DNA from: Vibrio thalassae
GTDB taxonomy: Bacteria; Pseudomonadota; Gammaproteobacteria; Enterobacterales; Vibrionaceae
Assembly: GCF_900089835.1 (NCBI RefSeq)
Contig: NZ_OANU01000029.1
Span: forward strand, 1-64,000
Direction of reading: 5' to 3'
DNA: 64,000 bases
Of this stretch, positions 31,504 to 42,721 are shown one piece after another; the stretch's first letter is position 1; each line of letters starts with the position of its first letter. A program made the position numbers and the translations under genes. Under the pieces are notes generated by a model. The model was not told the DNA's origin. It did not search any database and was given only the letters and a program-made list of their open reading frames with translations.

Positions 31504-32388
31504 ATGAATTTAAAAGCCTTACTGACATTATCACTATTGCCTTTTGTGACGGCTACCGCGGCAAATGCGGCAATAGAGAAACGTTATGTGGCAACGCCAA
31601 CGCAGTCGCAATGGGAAATGGTCAGTAACACGCCATTGGAATGTAGGTTGGTTCATCCCATACCTAATTTTGGCGACGCTGAATTCGTTGCTAGAGCAAG
31701 TAAAAAGATGAATTTGGATTTTGAATTGAAAATGCGCCGTTCAATGGGGGAAACTCGTAATGTAAGCTTAGTTTCCCTGCCACCGCCTTGGCGACCAGGA
31801 GACAGCGCCGACCGCATTACCAATCTACAGTTTTTCAAACAGTTTGATGGCTATGTTGGAGGACAGGCGGCTTGGAGTATCCTCAGTGAGCTAGAGAAGG
31901 GGCGTTATCCGACATTCAGTTATCAAGACTGGCAAAGTCGAGATGAGCGAATCGAAGTTTCCCTCTCTTCTGTTTTATTTCAAACCAAATACAACGTGTT
32001 TAGCGACTGTATCGCTAACTTGTTGCCTTACAGCTTCGAAGACATCTCATTTACAATTCTTCATTATGACCGCAACAGTGAACAACTGAATAAAACATCA
32101 CAGCATAGGCTTCAGCAAATCGCCGAGTATGTTAGATATAATCAAGATATTGATTTAGTGCTCGTGTCGACCTACACCGACTCGTCGGACTCTAAAGGTG
32201 AAAGCCAGCAACTATCGGACAAGCGAGCACAGATTCTACAAGATTACTTTCAGTCCCTTGGCTTACCGAAAGATAGAATACAAGTGCAAGGTTATGGCAA
32301 ACGTCGTCCTATTGCGGAGAATGCTTCACCCATAGGCAAAGCGAAGAATCAACGTGTTGTCATCTCATTTGGTCGTACCGAGGTTTAG
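31504..32388 (+). CDS. motY: sodium-driven flagellar motor protein MotY
   Basis: The 294-residue protein has a signal peptide ([14 protein letters not shown]... cut after ANA) and a C-terminal OmpA-like peptidoglycan-binding domain with [20 protein letters not shown] and [11 protein letters not shown]. MotY forms the T ring with MotX around the polar flagellar basal body, holding the PomAB sodium stators (V. alginolyticus MotY is 293 aa). It stands alone away from the main flagellar cluster, as in other vibrios. I could not define a sigma28 promoter with confidence. Confidence 0.95.
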   Translation: MNLKALLTLSLLPFVTATAANAAIEKRYVATPTQSQWEMVSNTPLECRLVHPIPNFGDAEFVARASKKMNLDFELKMRRSMGETRNVSLVSLPPPWRPGDSADRITNLQFFKQFDGYVGGQAAWSILSELEKGRYPTFSYQDWQSRDERIEVSLSSVLFQTKYNVFSDCIANLLPYSFEDISFTILHYDRNSEQLNKTSQHRLQQIAEYVRYNQDIDLVLVSTYTDSSDSKGESQQLSDKRAQILQDYFQSLGLPKDRIQVQGYGKRRPIAENASPIGKAKNQRVVISFGRTEV

Positions 32389-32403
32389 TCGCCAATGAAA
32401 CAA

Positions 32404-32437
32404 AAACGCCAACATGATGACATGCTGGCGTTTGTTT
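32404..32437 (+). terminator. terminator of motY
   Basis: AAACGCCAACATG and CATGCTGGCGTTT pair with one mismatch, flank ATGA, and are followed by T residues. Confidence 0.75.
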
Positions 32438-32459
32438 AGATTTCAAGTGAGGCGTTGGC

Positions 32460-32876
32460 TTAACCCTCTAAACCTGCACTGGCCTGCTTGTTCTGAATAA
32501 GCTCAATCATATAGCCGTCAGGATCTTTAACAAAGGCAATTTGAGTGGTTCCACCTTTGACTGGACCTGGTTCACGAGTAACGTTGCCGCCGGCTGCTTT
32601 AATGACATCGCATGTGGTATAGATATCATCCACACCGATGGCAATATGGCCATAAGCGCTCCCCAGGTCGTATTCAGTAACGCCCCAATTGTACGTTAAT
32701 TCTATGACCGCGCCTTCAGACTCGTCACCAAATCCTAAAAACGCTAAGGTGTATTTGTATTCCGTGTTTTCGTTTTTACGCAGTAATTTCATTCCAATCA
32801 CATCAGTATAGAAAGAAATCGACTTGTCTAAATCACCCACGCGTAACATGGTGTGAAGGATACGACCATTAGACAT
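32460..32876 (-). CDS. gloA: lactoylglutathione lyase (glyoxalase I)
   Basis: This 138-residue metalloenzyme turns the glutathione hemithioacetal of methylglyoxal into lactoylglutathione. It begins [20 protein letters not shown], giving the metal His5-equivalent, with further ligands in [16 protein letters not shown] and GYMIELI. AGGAG lies before ATG 32876. The gene is 17 bp downstream of nth, so the pair is probably one operon. Confidence 0.95.
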   Translation of the reverse strand: MSNGRILHTMLRVGDLDKSISFYTDVIGMKLLRKNENTEYKYTLAFLGFGDESEGAVIELTYNWGVTEYDLGSAYGHIAIGVDDIYTTCDVIKAAGGNVTREPGPVKGGTTQIAFVKDPDGYMIELIQNKQASAGLEG

Positions 32877-32893
32877 AACATTGCTCCTTTGTT

Positions 32894-33535
32894 TTAATTC
32901 TCTGGATAAACTTTTTCTTTAAACTCACAAAGATCTTCGATGATGCAACTGCCACATCTTGGTTTTCGGGCGATGCATGTATAGCGTCCATGAAGAATCA
33001 ACCAGTGATGGACATCGAGTTTGAACTCTTTTGGCACCACTTTAAGTAATTTGTGCTCCACATCATCCACCGTTTTTCCTATCGCGAACTTAGTGCGGTT
33101 TGATACTCGATAAATATGAGTGTCGACGGCGATGGTTGGCCAACCAAATGCTGTGTTGAGGACGACGTTGGCCGTTTTACGCCCAACGCCAGGTAGCGCT
33201 TCTAGTGCTTCGCGGTTCTCTGGAACTTCACTGTTATGCTGGTCAACCAGTATTTGGCAAGTCTTTATGACATTCTCAGCTTTTGAGTTGAACAAACCGA
33301 TAGTTTTGATGTACTCCTTGACACCATCGACACCCAACGCAAGCATGGCTTCTGGTGTATTAGCGATGGGATACAACTTATCTGTCGCTTTATTGACGCT
33401 GACATCGGTTGCTTGAGCAGACAGTAAAACAGCAATCAGTAACTCAAATGGTGAGTTCCAGTTGAGCTCGGTTTCTGGTTTTGGGTTGTTTTCTCGAAGT
33501 CGTTCGAGTATTTCTCTTCTTTTTATATTGTTCAT
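32894..33535 (-). CDS. nth: endonuclease III
   Basis: This 213-residue DNA glycosylase/AP lyase removes oxidised pyrimidines. The helix-hairpin-helix [14 protein letters not shown] contains the catalytic Lys, [11 protein letters not shown] the Asp, and the 4Fe-4S cluster is bound by the C-terminal [17 protein letters not shown]. The start [13 protein letters not shown] (33535) matches E. coli Nth (211 aa). It follows the rnf operon as in E. coli, but here a hairpin terminator at 33583-33617 separates it. Confidence 0.95.
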   Translation of the reverse strand: MNNIKRREILERLRENNPKPETELNWNSPFELLIAVLLSAQATDVSVNKATDKLYPIANTPEAMLALGVDGVKEYIKTIGLFNSKAENVIKTCQILVDQHNSEVPENREALEALPGVGRKTANVVLNTAFGWPTIAVDTHIYRVSNRTKFAIGKTVDDVEHKLLKVVPKEFKLDVHHWLILHGRYTCIARKPRCGSCIIEDLCEFKEKVYPEN

Positions 33536-33582
33536 TGGCTGACTTAGCTTTTCCCAAGCGTATTGGCTGCTTCCAGTGTTCA

Positions 33583-33617
33583 AAAACCCAAGATCCTGCA
33601 TAAGGTCTTGGGTTTTT
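33583..33617 (-). terminator. terminator between rnfE and nth
   Basis: AAAACCCAAGA and TCTTGGGTTTT form the stem, with an inner CC-GG pair. T-runs are present on both sides. It should end most rnf transcripts before nth. Confidence 0.75.
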
Positions 33618-33630
33618 AATTGCGGTTTGA

Positions 33631-34320
33631 TTAGTTGGTTACACGAGCTCGTTCAATCTGTTGTTTTTGTTGCTTTGGCTGACGAAGCTCTATTTGCTTA
33701 TCAATAACATTTTTCAGGGCGATGAGAAAGCCCACACCGATAAATGCGCCAGGAGGTAACAAGGCGAGTAAGAACTGACTATCAAATTGGAATACCTGAA
33801 TGCGAAGTGCTGCTGCCCATGGTCCCAATAACAAATCAGCGCCGTCAAATAAAGTCCCGTTACCGATAAGCTCTCGCATGGCTCCAAGTATTACCAATAC
33901 TGATGTCATTCCAAGCCCCATCCAAAGACCATCAAGGGCAGCGGGCAGTACCGCATTTTTGGAAGCGAACGCTTCCGCTCGTCCAATGATAATGCAGTTA
34001 GTAACGATAAGTGGGATAAAAATACCCAGCGAAAGATACAGTCCATAAGCGTACGCGTTCATTAATAACTGCACACATGTCACTAACGCCGCAATGATCA
34101 TAACAAAAACAGGGATGCGGACTTCTTTTGGCACATAGTCTCTGATAACAGAAATTGTTACGTTTGAACCCACTAGCACCGCCAATGTCGCAAGACCAAG
34201 ACCTAATGCATTGGTCACTGTTGATGACACTGCAAGAAGAGGGCACAGGCCAAGTAGTTGGACTAGGGCTGGGTTATTATTCCATAAACCATTTTTTAAC
34301 AGTTCTTTAGACGTTGTCAC
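33631..34320 (-). CDS. rnfE: ion-translocating oxidoreductase subunit RnfE
   Basis: The 229-residue subunit has six membrane helices and is related to NqrD and RnfA. It contains [18 protein letters not shown] and [21 protein letters not shown], both typical, including the cysteines thought to hold a membrane iron-sulfur site. Start is GTG 34320, overlapping the rnfG stop (GTGA). The end of the protein is charged and glutamine-rich. Confidence 0.93.
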   Translation of the reverse strand: MTTSKELLKNGLWNNNPALVQLLGLCPLLAVSSTVTNALGLGLATLAVLVGSNVTISVIRDYVPKEVRIPVFVMIIAALVTCVQLLMNAYAYGLYLSLGIFIPLIVTNCIIIGRAEAFASKNAVLPAALDGLWMGLGMTSVLVILGAMRELIGNGTLFDGADLLLGPWAAALRIQVFQFDSQFLLALLPPGAFIGVGFLIALKNVIDKQIELRQPKQQKQQIERARVTN

Positions 34321-34949
34321 TCTTCACCTCCACAGTTTAGTGGCTGGTTTAATATCTCATTACGATGGGTGTTCACGTAGCTTACGGTATTCTTGACCGC
34401 TTTCACAACAGCGCGAGGCGTGATGGTCGCGCCTGTAAATGAATCAAATTGACCGCCATCTTTGCGTACAGCCCATTGTGATTCATTTTCATCGGTCACT
34501 TGTTTGCCGGTAAAACCAAGTACCCAATCGGTAATCCTTAGGTCAATTTTATCACCAAGTCCAGGAGTCTCTTGGTGAGCTAAAACACGTGTACCGAGGA
34601 TAGTGCCTTCAATATCCATGCCTACGATGATCTTAATGGCGCCATTGTAGCCATCAGGTGCGACAGATTCGATAGCCATGGCTTGCGGCTGATTATTTAT
34701 CGTCGCAATATAGACTGGTTGTGGCTGTGATGTCCCAAGGGCAGGGTCACTTACCAAAGTACACGAAGCAGACAGTTCATTGTCATGCAGTTCGTGGGGG
34801 ATAACTTCGTTTAGCGTTGCTTGAAGCTGCGCTCGTTCTTGGCGAACGATCTGATCTTTAGTCAGATATTGCGTAACAGCGACTACCCCTGTTGATGCAC
34901 AGGCAAAGATAGCCAAGGTTAAGCCATTTTTTCTAATTGCATTCAACAT
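34317..34949 (-). CDS. rnfG: ion-translocating oxidoreductase subunit RnfG
   Basis: The 210-residue subunit has one N-terminal membrane helix and a periplasmic domain. The covalent FMN is attached to threonine in [14 protein letters not shown] near residue 175, as in NqrC and Rnf[15 protein letters not shown] is another conserved block. The gene lies 5 bp after rnfD and overlaps rnfE. Confidence 0.93.
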   Translation of the reverse strand: MLNAIRKNGLTLAIFACASTGVVAVTQYLTKDQIVRQERAQLQATLNEVIPHELHDNELSASCTLVSDPALGTSQPQPVYIATINNQPQAMAIESVAPDGYNGAIKIIVGMDIEGTILGTRVLAHQETPGLGDKIDLRITDWVLGFTGKQVTDENESQWAVRKDGGQFDSFTGATITPRAVVKAVKNTVSYVNTHRNEILNQPLNCGGEE

Positions 34950-34954
34950 GGTGA

Positions 34955-36001
34955 TTAATGTCCATAAGTTCGTGGTTTAGTGTAATAGTCTATGAGCGGA
35001 ACGCACATATTCGCTAGCAGAACAGCGAAGGCGACACCGTCAGGGAAGCCACCCCAAGTACGGATTACGAAGATCATCACACCGATGAACGCACCAAATA
35101 TTAATCGTCCTTTCACCGTTGTTGAGGCTGATACTGGATCAGTAGCAATAAAGAATGCCCCTAACATGGTTGCGCCAGACAACAGATGTAAGATTGGTGA
35201 TGCCGTTGCGCCTGGTGTAAACAGCATGAACAGACCGCTAATCACGGTTAACGAGGCAAGAATTGCAACAGGAATGTGCCATTGAATGATTCGTAGCTTA
35301 AGTAAGATAAGCCCACCAGCTAAATAGGCGAGATTTACCGACTCCCAACCAATACCAGCTAAACCACTAAAGATAGGCTGCTGAACAACCTCTGCAATGG
35401 TATTGCCATTTTTAATACCCGTTTTGAAGGCATCAAGCGGCGTTGCCATGGTTATACCATCAATACCGGTGCGAATTTGCTGTAATGAATATCCATCGGT
35501 ATTAAAGCCAGAGAAAATCAGCGACAACGCGTCGGAAAACGTCACAGGTTCACTGGAAAGCGAGTGAGGAGTGATCCAACTGGTCATTTCAACTGGGAAG
35601 GAAATTAATAAGACAACATAAGCGACCATCGCGGGGTTGAATGGGTTTTGTCCTAAACCGCCATATAAATGTTTAGCAATAATGATGGCGAAAACCAAGC
35701 CAATGACTAAGACCCACCAAGGAGAAAGTGGCGGTATGGCAATGGCTAATAACCAAGCGGTGACCAGCACACTGTAGTCGCGAAGGGCCGAAAGTGGAGA
35801 GCGCTTGCGAAACAGCATGACGATCGCTTCTAGCAGCAAACCAACAACAATCGCTAAACACAGTTGGATAGCGGTACCCCAGCCAAAAAAGTAGGTTTGC
35901 GCGGCCAGACCTGGCAGTGCACAAAGTGCCACACCCTTCATAAGGTCTGGCGTGCGTTTACGATTGTGAGCATGTGGAGAGCTAGCAATAAAGAAAGACA
36001 C
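34955..36001 (-). CDS. rnfD: ion-translocating oxidoreductase subunit RnfD
   Basis: The 348-residue membrane subunit has about nine helices. It has the covalent-flavin region [12 protein letters not shown] near the C-terminus and [17 protein letters not shown]. The reading frame begins with GTG at 36001, which overlaps the last base of the rnfC stop (TAGTG). Homologous residues begin at the second codon ([11 protein letters not shown]). Confidence 0.93.
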   Translation of the reverse strand: MSFFIASSPHAHNRKRTPDLMKGVALCALPGLAAQTYFFGWGTAIQLCLAIVVGLLLEAIVMLFRKRSPLSALRDYSVLVTAWLLAIAIPPLSPWWVLVIGLVFAIIIAKHLYGGLGQNPFNPAMVAYVVLLISFPVEMTSWITPHSLSSEPVTFSDALSLIFSGFNTDGYSLQQIRTGIDGITMATPLDAFKTGIKNGNTIAEVVQQPIFSGLAGIGWESVNLAYLAGGLILLKLRIIQWHIPVAILASLTVISGLFMLFTPGATASPILHLLSGATMLGAFFIATDPVSASTTVKGRLIFGAFIGVMIFVIRTWGGFPDGVAFAVLLANMCVPLIDYYTKPRTYGH

Positions 36002-38589
36002 TAGTTGTTCTCCTTGTTGTTCTGTTCGTTTTCAATTTTTCTCGCTTTAGCGCGTGCAATTGCTGCTGCAACCGCCGCTTTTTTGGGATCTTCTACCACA
36101 GGCGTCTCCGCGTCCTGAGTGTCAGTAGCTGCTTGCTTACGTGCTTTAGCTCGTGCAATGGCAGCGGCGACAGCAGCTTTCTTCGGGTCGTCTTCAGAAG
36201 GCGTCTCTACGTCCGGAGTGTCAGTAGATGGTTCAGCGGCTGCTTGCTTGCGTGCTTTAGCTCGTGCAATGGCAGCGGCGACCGCAGCTTTCTTCGGGTC
36301 GTCTTCAGAAGGCGTCTCTACGTCCGGAGTGTCTGTAGATGGTTCAGCGGCTGCTTGCTTGCGTGCTTTAGCTCGGGCAATGGCAGCGGCGACCGCGGCT
36401 TTCTTCGGGTCGTCTTCAGAAGGCGTCTTTACGTCCGGAGTGTCAGTAGATGGTTCAGCGGCTGCGTGCTTACGTGCTTTAGCTCGGGCAATGGCAGCGG
36501 CGACCGCAGCTTTCTTCGGGTCGTCTTCAGAAGGGACATCTACGTCCTGAGTGTCAGTTACTGTATCAACCGTTTCCTGCTTACGTGCTTTAGCCCGGGC
36601 AATGGCAGCGGCGACAGCAGCTTTCTTCGGATCACGTTCAGCGGGTGCATCGCTATCTTGGGAGCCGGCTTCTGAGATTGCTTGCTTTTTGGCTTTGGCT
36701 CGAGCAATTGCTGCTGCAACCGCGTCTTGTTTCGATGGTTGAGAGCTTTCAACAGACGCGGATTCCGTTGACGGTTGTTGCGCCGCTTTTTTCGCTTTTG
36801 CTCTCGCTAAAGCGGCAGCAATGGCCGCTTTTTTAGGATCTTGCTCAACAGAAACGTTAGGCTCTATTGGCGTAGTGTTGCCAGTCAGTCGGTTTGCTTT
36901 GCGCTCTCTCGCTAGGCGCTTACGTTCTTCACGTAACTTAGCCATTTCAGAATTGTCTGGTTCCGCTTGGCCTTGTTGTGCGGCTTCGGCTTGTTTGGCC
37001 TTGGCACGAGCAATAGCGGCAGCGACTGCTGGTTTGACTTCGTTGGAAGCTGCGGCGGATTTTTGAGCTTTAACGCGTTCTATAGCAGCAGCAATAGCAT
37101 CGTCACCGCCAGATGATTTCATTTGCTGACGGCGGTCGTCCGCTGCTTTCTTAAAGCGGTTTTCACGCTCTGCCTTGTCTCGCTCAAGACGTGCTTTCTT
37201 TTCTTCGAATCTAACTTTAGCGCGTTCGGCTGCTTCAGATTCTTGCTTGCGGGTGCGAATCTCTGCTTTTGCTTGACGATAATAATGGACCAGTGGAATC
37301 TCACTTGGGCACACGAACGCACAAGCGCCACATTCTATGCAGTCCTTAAGATTGAGTTCTTCGCATTTATCGTATTCTTGAGATTTTGCGTACCATTGCA
37401 GCTGTTGAGGCAACAACGAAGCTGGGCAAGCTTCTGCACATTGACTGCAACGAATGCACGACATTTCGTACGAACGAGGATCAATCTCACGATAAGTTGG
37501 CGCCAAGATACAGTTGGAAGTTTTGGTAATTGGCACATTTGCGTGCGGCAAAGTAAAGCCCATCATCGGGCCGCCCATGATCAGACGTGGGGACTTTTTA
37601 TCGGCCTTATAACCAAATTGGTCCAATAAAGATTGCACAGGTGTGCCAATCAAGGCCCAAACATTACAAGGTTGTTTAAATGTGTTCCCAGTCAAGGTCA
37701 CAACACGCTCTATCAGAGGCTCACCATCGCATACTGCACGTTTTATCGCGTAAGCAGAACCCACGTTTTGTACCATCAAACCGATATCAGCAGGAATGCC
37801 ACCAACAGGGACTTCTAAGTTTGTAAGTATTTTGATGAGCTGCTTTTCACCGCCCGATGGATATTTGGTAGGAATGACACGAATGACGATGTCTTCATCT
37901 TTCGCAGCCAGCTCCAGTGCTTTGATCGCATCAGGTTTGTTGTCTTCAATACCAATGATGGTCAATTTTGGCTTGAGAATATGGTTGAGGATCTTGATGC
38001 CTTCAATGACTTCCTGTGCCTTATCTTGCATCAGACGGTCATCTGCGGTGATGTAGGGTTCACACTCCGCGGCATTGAGGATAAGAATCTCAGTACGTTG
38101 TAAGCCAGACTGAATTTTCTTGGCGGTCGGAAATCCTGCGCCGCCCATACCAGAAATACCCGCTAATCGAACTCGCTCGATTAGAGATTCTGGTGTCTCA
38201 TCGAGATAGTTGACACAAGGGTTGAGCTCGAACCATTCATCGTGTTGATCGGCCTCGATGACGATACATAGATCGCTAAGACCCGATGGATGAGCAATAG
38301 TTCGCGGCTCTATGGCCGTGACTGTTCCTGATGTTGGCGCATGAATCGGCAACATGAAGGCGGCATTGACTTGGCTCATAGGTTGTCCCTTAAGGACTCG
38401 TTCACCCACTGTGACTAGAATATCACCAGGCTTACCAATGTGTTGTTTGAGTGGAATGATCAACTCGTTTGGAATGCTTGCTTTGACGATAGCACTTTGG
38501 TTTGATTGTTTCTTATTGTCTTGCGGGTGCACGCCACCTGGAAAATCCCAGAGAGAACCAGATTTGATTTGTTCAATAAGTGATAACAT
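36001..38589 (-). CDS. rnfC: ion-translocating oxidoreductase subunit RnfC with long repeat tail
   Basis: The 862-residue subunit is the NADH-side entry point of the Rnf complex. The conserved part (about residues 1-445) has the flavin/NADH-binding [12 protein letters not shown] and two 4Fe-4S motifs, [12 protein letters not shown] and [12 protein letters not shown]. After about residue 445 comes a charged coiled coil, then about ten copies of an [13 protein letters not shown] unit rich in Ala, Lys and Arg. The last four are near-identical 37-residue repeats. E. coli RsxC is 740 aa, so the tail is longer than usual. It lies 8 bp after rnfB. Confidence 0.95.
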   Translation of the reverse strand: MLSLIEQIKSGSLWDFPGGVHPQDNKKQSNQSAIVKASIPNELIIPLKQHIGKPGDILVTVGERVLKGQPMSQVNAAFMLPIHAPTSGTVTAIEPRTIAHPSGLSDLCIVIEADQHDEWFELNPCVNYLDETPESLIERVRLAGISGMGGAGFPTAKKIQSGLQRTEILILNAAECEPYITADDRLMQDKAQEVIEGIKILNHILKPKLTIIGIEDNKPDAIKALELAAKDEDIVIRVIPTKYPSGGEKQLIKILTNLEVPVGGIPADIGLMVQNVGSAYAIKRAVCDGEPLIERVVTLTGNTFKQPCNVWALIGTPVQSLLDQFGYKADKKSPRLIMGGPMMGFTLPHANVPITKTSNCILAPTYREIDPRSYEMSCIRCSQCAEACPASLLPQQLQWYAKSQEYDKCEELNLKDCIECGACAFVCPSEIPLVHYYRQAKAEIRTRKQESEAAERAKVRFEEKKARLERDKAERENRFKKAADDRRQQMKSSGGDDAIAAAIERVKAQKSAAASNEVKPAVAAAIARAKAKQAEAAQQGQAEPDNSEMAKLREERKRLARERKANRLTGNTTPIEPNVSVEQDPKKAAIAAALARAKAKKAAQQPSTESASVESSQPSKQDAVAAAIARAKAKKQAISEAGSQDSDAPAERDPKKAAVAAAIARAKARKQETVDTVTDTQDVDVPSEDDPKKAAVAAAIARAKARKHAAAEPSTDTPDVKTPSEDDPKKAAVAAAIARAKARKQAAAEPSTDTPDVETPSEDDPKKAAVAAAIARAKARKQAAAEPSTDTPDVETPSEDDPKKAAVAAAIARAKARKQAATDTQDAETPVVEDPKKAAVAAAIARAKARKIENEQNNKENN
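36125..36545 (-). repeat. 111-bp tandem repeats inside rnfC
   Basis: The string cttcgggtcg recurs at 36181, 36292, 36403 and 36514, a constant period of 111 bp (37 codons). The units encode [16 protein letters not shown] followed by an acidic Pro/Thr/Asp linker and differ by only a few bases. Older, more divergent units continue to about 37090. Because the period is a multiple of three, all frames stay open and give long antisense frames that are not genes. Confidence 0.92.
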
Positions 38590-38597
38590 GACGCTCC

Positions 38598-39179
38598 CTA
38601 CTCACCGCTAGCTTGTGTTTGAGTTTCGGAAATATTGACGACTGGAATAGCGTCTAGCTGCCATTTCCAAGTATCAGCGGTTGTTTTTACAGGAATCATT
38701 TCAATACAGTCAGTAGGGCATGGTGCAACGCATAGGTCACAACCAGTGCATTCGTCTTTAATAACAGTATGCAGTGCTTTTGTTCCGCCAACGATGGCGT
38801 CTACTGGGCAGGCTTGGATGCACTTAGTACAACCAATGCACATGTCCTCATGAATAAAAGCCACTTTCTTTATTGATTTCTCAGCATCATGGGCGGAGTC
38901 TTCGACCTCAACACCCATTAGGTCAGCGAGCTTCTCGATAGTTGGTTGCCCACCGGGAGGGCACTTGTTTATTGCGTCACCGTTGGCGATAGCTTCCGCA
39001 TAAGGGCGACAGCCTGGATAGCCGCATTGTCCGCACTGCGTTTGCGGCAGAATACCGTCGATTTGGTCAACAATTGGGTCCGCTTCTACTTTGAATTTAA
39101 TCGAAGCAAACCCAAGAACGGCCCCAAAAATGGCCGCTAAAAGAACAAGAGCAATAATTGCGATAAGAATTGTCGTCAT
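38598..39179 (-). CDS. rnfB: ion-translocating oxidoreductase subunit RnfB
   Basis: The 193-residue ferredoxin-like subunit has one N-terminal membrane helix. [16 protein letters not shown] motif binds one cluster, and two 8Fe-type motifs follow ([12 protein letters not shown] and [12 protein letters not shown]). It passes electrons between RnfC and the membrane subunits. Its start overlaps the rnfA stop by one base. Confidence 0.95.
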   Translation of the reverse strand: MTTILIAIIALVLLAAIFGAVLGFASIKFKVEADPIVDQIDGILPQTQCGQCGYPGCRPYAEAIANGDAINKCPPGGQPTIEKLADLMGVEVEDSAHDAEKSIKKVAFIHEDMCIGCTKCIQACPVDAIVGGTKALHTVIKDECTGCDLCVAPCPTDCIEMIPVKTTADTWKWQLDAIPVVNISETQTQASGE

Positions 39180-39760
39180 TACAGTTTCACCAAACCAGTG
39201 AACCCCATAAACGCAAGAGACATCAGCCCCGCGGTGATCATGGCTATAGAGGCTCCTTTAAAGGGAGCTGGCACGTCAGCAGCGGTAATACGTTCACGCA
39301 TTGAAGCAAATAGAATAAGAACTAAAGAAAAACCAACTGCGGCCCCGAAACCGTAGATGATGGATTCAATAAAGTTATGGTTTTCGTTAATGTTTAGCAA
39401 CGCTACGCCTAACACGGCGCAATTCGTGGTGATCAAAGGTAGGAATATACCTAGCAAACGATAAAGTGTTGGGCTGGTTTTATGAACCACCATCTCGGTG
39501 AACTGCACCACCACGGCAATAACCAAGATAAAACTCATGGTTCGCAAGTATTGAATACCCAAAGGTACCAAGACGTAGCTTTCTACCAAGTAAGCGCATA
39601 CCGATGCGAGTGTCAGCACGAAGGTCGTCGCTAACCCCATGCCTATTGCGGTCTCGAGTTTTTTTGACACGCCCATGAAGGGACATAACCCAAGGAATTT
39701 TACCAGTACGAAATTGTTGACGAGGACTGTTCCCACCAACAATAAGAAATATTCGGTCAT
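39179..39760 (-). CDS. rnfA: ion-translocating oxidoreductase subunit RnfA
   Basis: This 193-residue, six-helix membrane subunit begins [20 protein letters not shown], exactly the E. coli RsxA length. It contains [14 protein letters not shown] and [18 protein letters not shown]. Start is ATG 39760; the longer frame has no support. This is the first gene of rnfABCDGE. Rnf couples electron flow between ferredoxin and NADH to sodium or proton movement; in E. coli the same complex resets SoxR. Confidence 0.95.
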   Translation of the reverse strand: MTEYFLLLVGTVLVNNFVLVKFLGLCPFMGVSKKLETAIGMGLATTFVLTLASVCAYLVESYVLVPLGIQYLRTMSFILVIAVVVQFTEMVVHKTSPTLYRLLGIFLPLITTNCAVLGVALLNINENHNFIESIIYGFGAAVGFSLVLILFASMRERITAADVPAPFKGASIAMITAGLMSLAFMGFTGLVKL

Positions 39761-39975
39761 AATAATAAGTGTAAAGAGCTCCGATCCCGTTATTATCCTG
39801 CTTTGCGTAATGAATAACAACCAGTGAAACATAAGGTTTTGTTTGTTTATACGAAAAGTATAGGTATTAAGTCTAAAACTAGGAAAGGGAAGTGTTGGCT
39901 CTCCAGCGAGGGTTGTACGAGAGCGGCGAACTCAGCAACATAAAACTCGGTACGAGTTTCGTCGCATTGAAATGC

Positions 39976-40006
39976 AAAAAGCCGCGTCTTTCGACACGGC
40001 TTTTTT
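39976..40006. terminator. terminator of tRNA-Asn
   Basis: GCCGCGTC and GACACGGC flank TTTC, with A-runs and T-runs on both sides. Confidence 0.75.
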
Positions 40007-40012
40007 AGAATT

Positions 40013-40088
40013 TGGCTCCCCCTGCGGGACTCGAACCTGCGACATACGGATTAACAGTCCGCCGTTCTACCAACTGAACTAAGGGGGA
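40013..40088 (-). tRNA. tRNA-Asn (anticodon GTT)
   Basis: This 76-nt gene on the minus strand begins TCCCCCTTAGTTCAGTTGGT, has anticodon arm GCGGACTGTTAATCCGT, T-arm GGTTCGAGTCC and an encoded CCA. Confidence 0.96.
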
Positions 40089-40562
40089 AATGCTTTAAGC
40101 GCCGCGAATTTTAGCTATCCCATCTATCAGAGTCAACGATTTTCTTCAAAAAAAAGCAGAAAAATAACTTTACTTTTCTGCATGCCTTTCTGGATATAAG
40201 GTCTTTTTACTTATCCACCAAATTTGTGGATAAATGTGTTAATTACACGGTATCAAATACATCGCCAATACAATGATCGTTATCATGGGTGTGAATAAGT
40301 TTTGGCTTTGTTTTCTAAACTAATGATTAATAACAGATAAAATGTAAGTGTGAATTTAATGTCAGAATTGAGATTGATGTGAATAACGTGTTTTCGCCGT
40401 AGGATTGGGGAAAAGTAGTGGATTAATTAACGACAATTTTGTGGCGATGATGCCGAGCAGGACGAAGACTATATCAAAAAGTTAGCCTGATAGCGAGCTT
40501 TCGGTTGCAAATTACCTCCGCTAGAGTTGAAATATGAGGTTCGTTAATAAGGGAGTCGCAAT
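40089..40562. other. 474-bp region upstream of uvrB
   Basis: No gene is visible. A hairpin (AGCAGAAAA with TTTTCTGC, about 40154-40180) may be a terminator. Paired DnaA boxes are listed separately. I read the whole interval for the SOS-box half CTGT and found none, so there is no canonical CTGT-N8-ACAG LexA site. The uvrB ribosome site GGGAG is at the end. Confidence 0.6.
40211..40233. promoter_or_regulatory. inverted pair of DnaA boxes upstream of uvrB
   Basis: The left box TTATCCACC (40211-40219) has one mismatch to TTATCCACA. The right box, on the minus strand at 40225-40233, is a perfect TTATCCACA. Together they form a dyad of two 8-bp arms around 7 bp. A DnaA-binding site in the uvrB control region has been described in E. 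coli, which makes a regulatory role plausible. Confidence 0.6.
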
Positions 40563-42593
40563 ATGGCAAAACACTTCGAATTGGTTTCGGATTATCAACC
40601 ATCAGGAGACCAACCTATGGCCATCGCGCAACTGGTCGATGGGCTGGATTCTGGTCTAGCACACCAAACATTGTTGGGTGTGACGGGGTCAGGTAAGACG
40701 TTTACGCTTGCGAATGTGATTGCGCAATCTCAGCGACCGGCAATTCTGCTCGCCCCAAACAAAACGCTCGCGGCACAACTTTATGGTGAAATGAAAGGTT
40801 TTTTCCCAAATAACGCGGTCGAGTACTTTGTCTCTTATTATGACTACTACCAACCAGAAGCATATGTTCCTACCACTGACACTTTTATTGAGAAAGACGC
40901 GTCAGTCAACGCACATATTGAACAAATGCGCTTATCGGCGACCAAAGCATTACTAGAGAGAAAAGACGCCATAATAGTTGCTTCGGTATCTGCCATTTAT
41001 GGTTTGGGTGACCCTGATTCTTATCTAAAAATGATGTTGCACGTGACTCGAGGTGCGGTTATCGACCAGCGAGATATTTTACTACGCTTAGCTGAACTGC
41101 AATATTCTCGCAATGATGTTGCTTTTGAACGTGGTCAATTTCGAGTTCGAGGAGAGGTCATTGACATTTTCCCGGCAGAATCTGATCAAGAAGCAGTTCG
41201 GTTAGAAATGTTTGATGATGAAATCGACTGCATCAGCCTTTTTGATCCACTTACCGGCGTGATTACAGAACGAGATATCGCTCGCTATACAATCTACCCT
41301 AAGACGCACTATGTAACGCCTAGAGAACGTATCTTAGATGCGATTGAACATATCAAAGTGGAGTTAGTAGCACGCCAAACTTATCTCAAAGATAACAATA
41401 AATTACTTGAAGAACAGCGCATTTCTCAACGTACTCAATTTGATATCGAGATGATGAATGAGCTCGGTTTCTGTTCTGGCATTGAAAACTATTCACGTTA
41501 TCTCAGTGGTAGAAGTGAAGGTGAGCCGCCTCCGACATTGTTTGATTATCTTCCTGCAGACGGCTTATTGATTATTGATGAGTCCCACGTCACTGTGCCT
41601 CAGATCGGTGCAATGTATAAAGGTGATCGCTCAAGAAAAGAAACGCTGGTGGAGTATGGATTCCGTTTACCTTCAGCACTGGATAATCGTCCTTTAAAGT
41701 TTGACGAATTTGAGATGATCGCGCCACAAACCATTTTTGTCTCTGCGACGCCAAGTGCTTATGAATTGGAAAAGTCGGGTGGCGATGTGGCTGACCAAGT
41801 TGTTCGCCCAACGGGTTTGTTGGACCCAGAAATAGAAGTGCGTCCGGTAGCGACTCAAGTTGATGATCTGTTATCGGAAGTGCGCGCACGTTCAGCGATT
41901 GATGAGCGAGTGTTGGTAACGACATTAACCAAACGTATGGCAGAAGACCTCACCGAATACTTGAGTGAACACGGCGTAAAAGTACGTTACTTACACTCTG
42001 ACATTGATACTGTTGAACGAACTGAAATCATCCGCGACTTGAGATTGGGCGAGTTTGATGTGTTAGTGGGTATTAACTTACTACGAGAAGGTTTGGATAT
42101 GCCGGAGGTATCACTGGTCGCCATATTAGATGCTGACAAAGAAGGCTTCTTGCGTTCAGAGCGTTCGCTCATCCAGACCATAGGTCGTGCTGCACGTAAC
42201 TTAAAGGGTAAAGCGATACTGTATGGGGACCGTATTACCAACTCCATGAAAAAGGCCATTGATGAAACCAATCGTCGTCGCGAGAAGCAGCATGCTTATA
42301 ACGTTGAAAACGGTATGGTGCCGATGGCCTTGAAACGTAATATCAAAGATATTATGGAAATTGGCAGTGTGGCGAAAGGTGGTAAGCCGAAGAAAGGGAA
42401 GCAGGTACCTTTGTCGAAAGTGGCTGAGCCTTCCCAAGCTTATGTAGCGTTATCACCTCAAGATCTCGAGAAACAGATTCTAAAACTTGAAGCAGAGATG
42501 TATCACCATGCTCAGAACTTAGAATTTGAACAAGCTGCAGAAAAACGTGATGAAATTGAAAAGCTTAGACAACATTTTATCGCTAATAGTTAA
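40563..42593 (+). CDS. uvrB: excinuclease ABC subunit B
   Basis: The 676-residue helicase-like subunit (E. coli UvrB is 673) verifies damage and loads UvrC in nucleotide excision repair. It has the Walker A motif [10 protein letters not shown] near residue 40, the beta-hairpin [16 protein letters not shown], the helicase motif [20 protein letters not shown] and QTIGRAARN. The C-terminal UVR domain ([18 protein letters not shown]) contacts UvrC. GGGAG precedes ATG 40563. No canonical SOS box lies in the upstream gap. Confidence 0.97.
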   Translation: MAKHFELVSDYQPSGDQPMAIAQLVDGLDSGLAHQTLLGVTGSGKTFTLANVIAQSQRPAILLAPNKTLAAQLYGEMKGFFPNNAVEYFVSYYDYYQPEAYVPTTDTFIEKDASVNAHIEQMRLSATKALLERKDAIIVASVSAIYGLGDPDSYLKMMLHVTRGAVIDQRDILLRLAELQYSRNDVAFERGQFRVRGEVIDIFPAESDQEAVRLEMFDDEIDCISLFDPLTGVITERDIARYTIYPKTHYVTPRERILDAIEHIKVELVARQTYLKDNNKLLEEQRISQRTQFDIEMMNELGFCSGIENYSRYLSGRSEGEPPPTLFDYLPADGLLIIDESHVTVPQIGAMYKGDRSRKETLVEYGFRLPSALDNRPLKFDEFEMIAPQTIFVSATPSAYELEKSGGDVADQVVRPTGLLDPEIEVRPVATQVDDLLSEVRARSAIDERVLVTTLTKRMAEDLTEYLSEHGVKVRYLHSDIDTVERTEIIRDLRLGEFDVLVGINLLREGLDMPEVSLVAILDADKEGFLRSERSLIQTIGRAARNLKGKAILYGDRITNSMKKAIDETNRRREKQHAYNVENGMVPMALKRNIKDIMEIGSVAKGGKPKKGKQVPLSKVAEPSQAYVALSPQDLEKQILKLEAEMYHHAQNLEFEQAAEKRDEIEKLRQHFIANS

Positions 42594-42704
42594 CAGTGAT
42601 GACGGAGTTTGATAGCCTGCTGTGAACATAAACAGCAAAAATATAATGGTCTTTATTAGGTAAATATTGCAAAATGCGAATATGCTTATAAGAGCCAAAT
42701 AATA

Positions 42705-42721
42705 AACAACAGTTAGCTAGG
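42705..42721 (+). promoter_or_regulatory. Qrr small-RNA pairing site in the luxO leader
   Basis: The leader string AACAACAGTTAGCTAGG ends 4 nt before the luxO ATG and includes its AGG ribosome site. It is complementary to the conserved Qrr core (remembered as CCUAGCCAACUGACGUUGUU): CCTAGC pairs fully, one C-A mismatch follows, then AACUG and UUGUU pair with a three-base bulge. Qrr repression of luxO mRNA by pairing is established in V. harveyi. Confidence 0.65.

Noticed and set aside
36119..36836. Several long plus-strand open frames rich in Ala, Ser and Phe opposite rnfC
   Set aside because: They come from the 111-bp repeat keeping all frames open on the antisense strand; no ribosome sites and no family resemblance.
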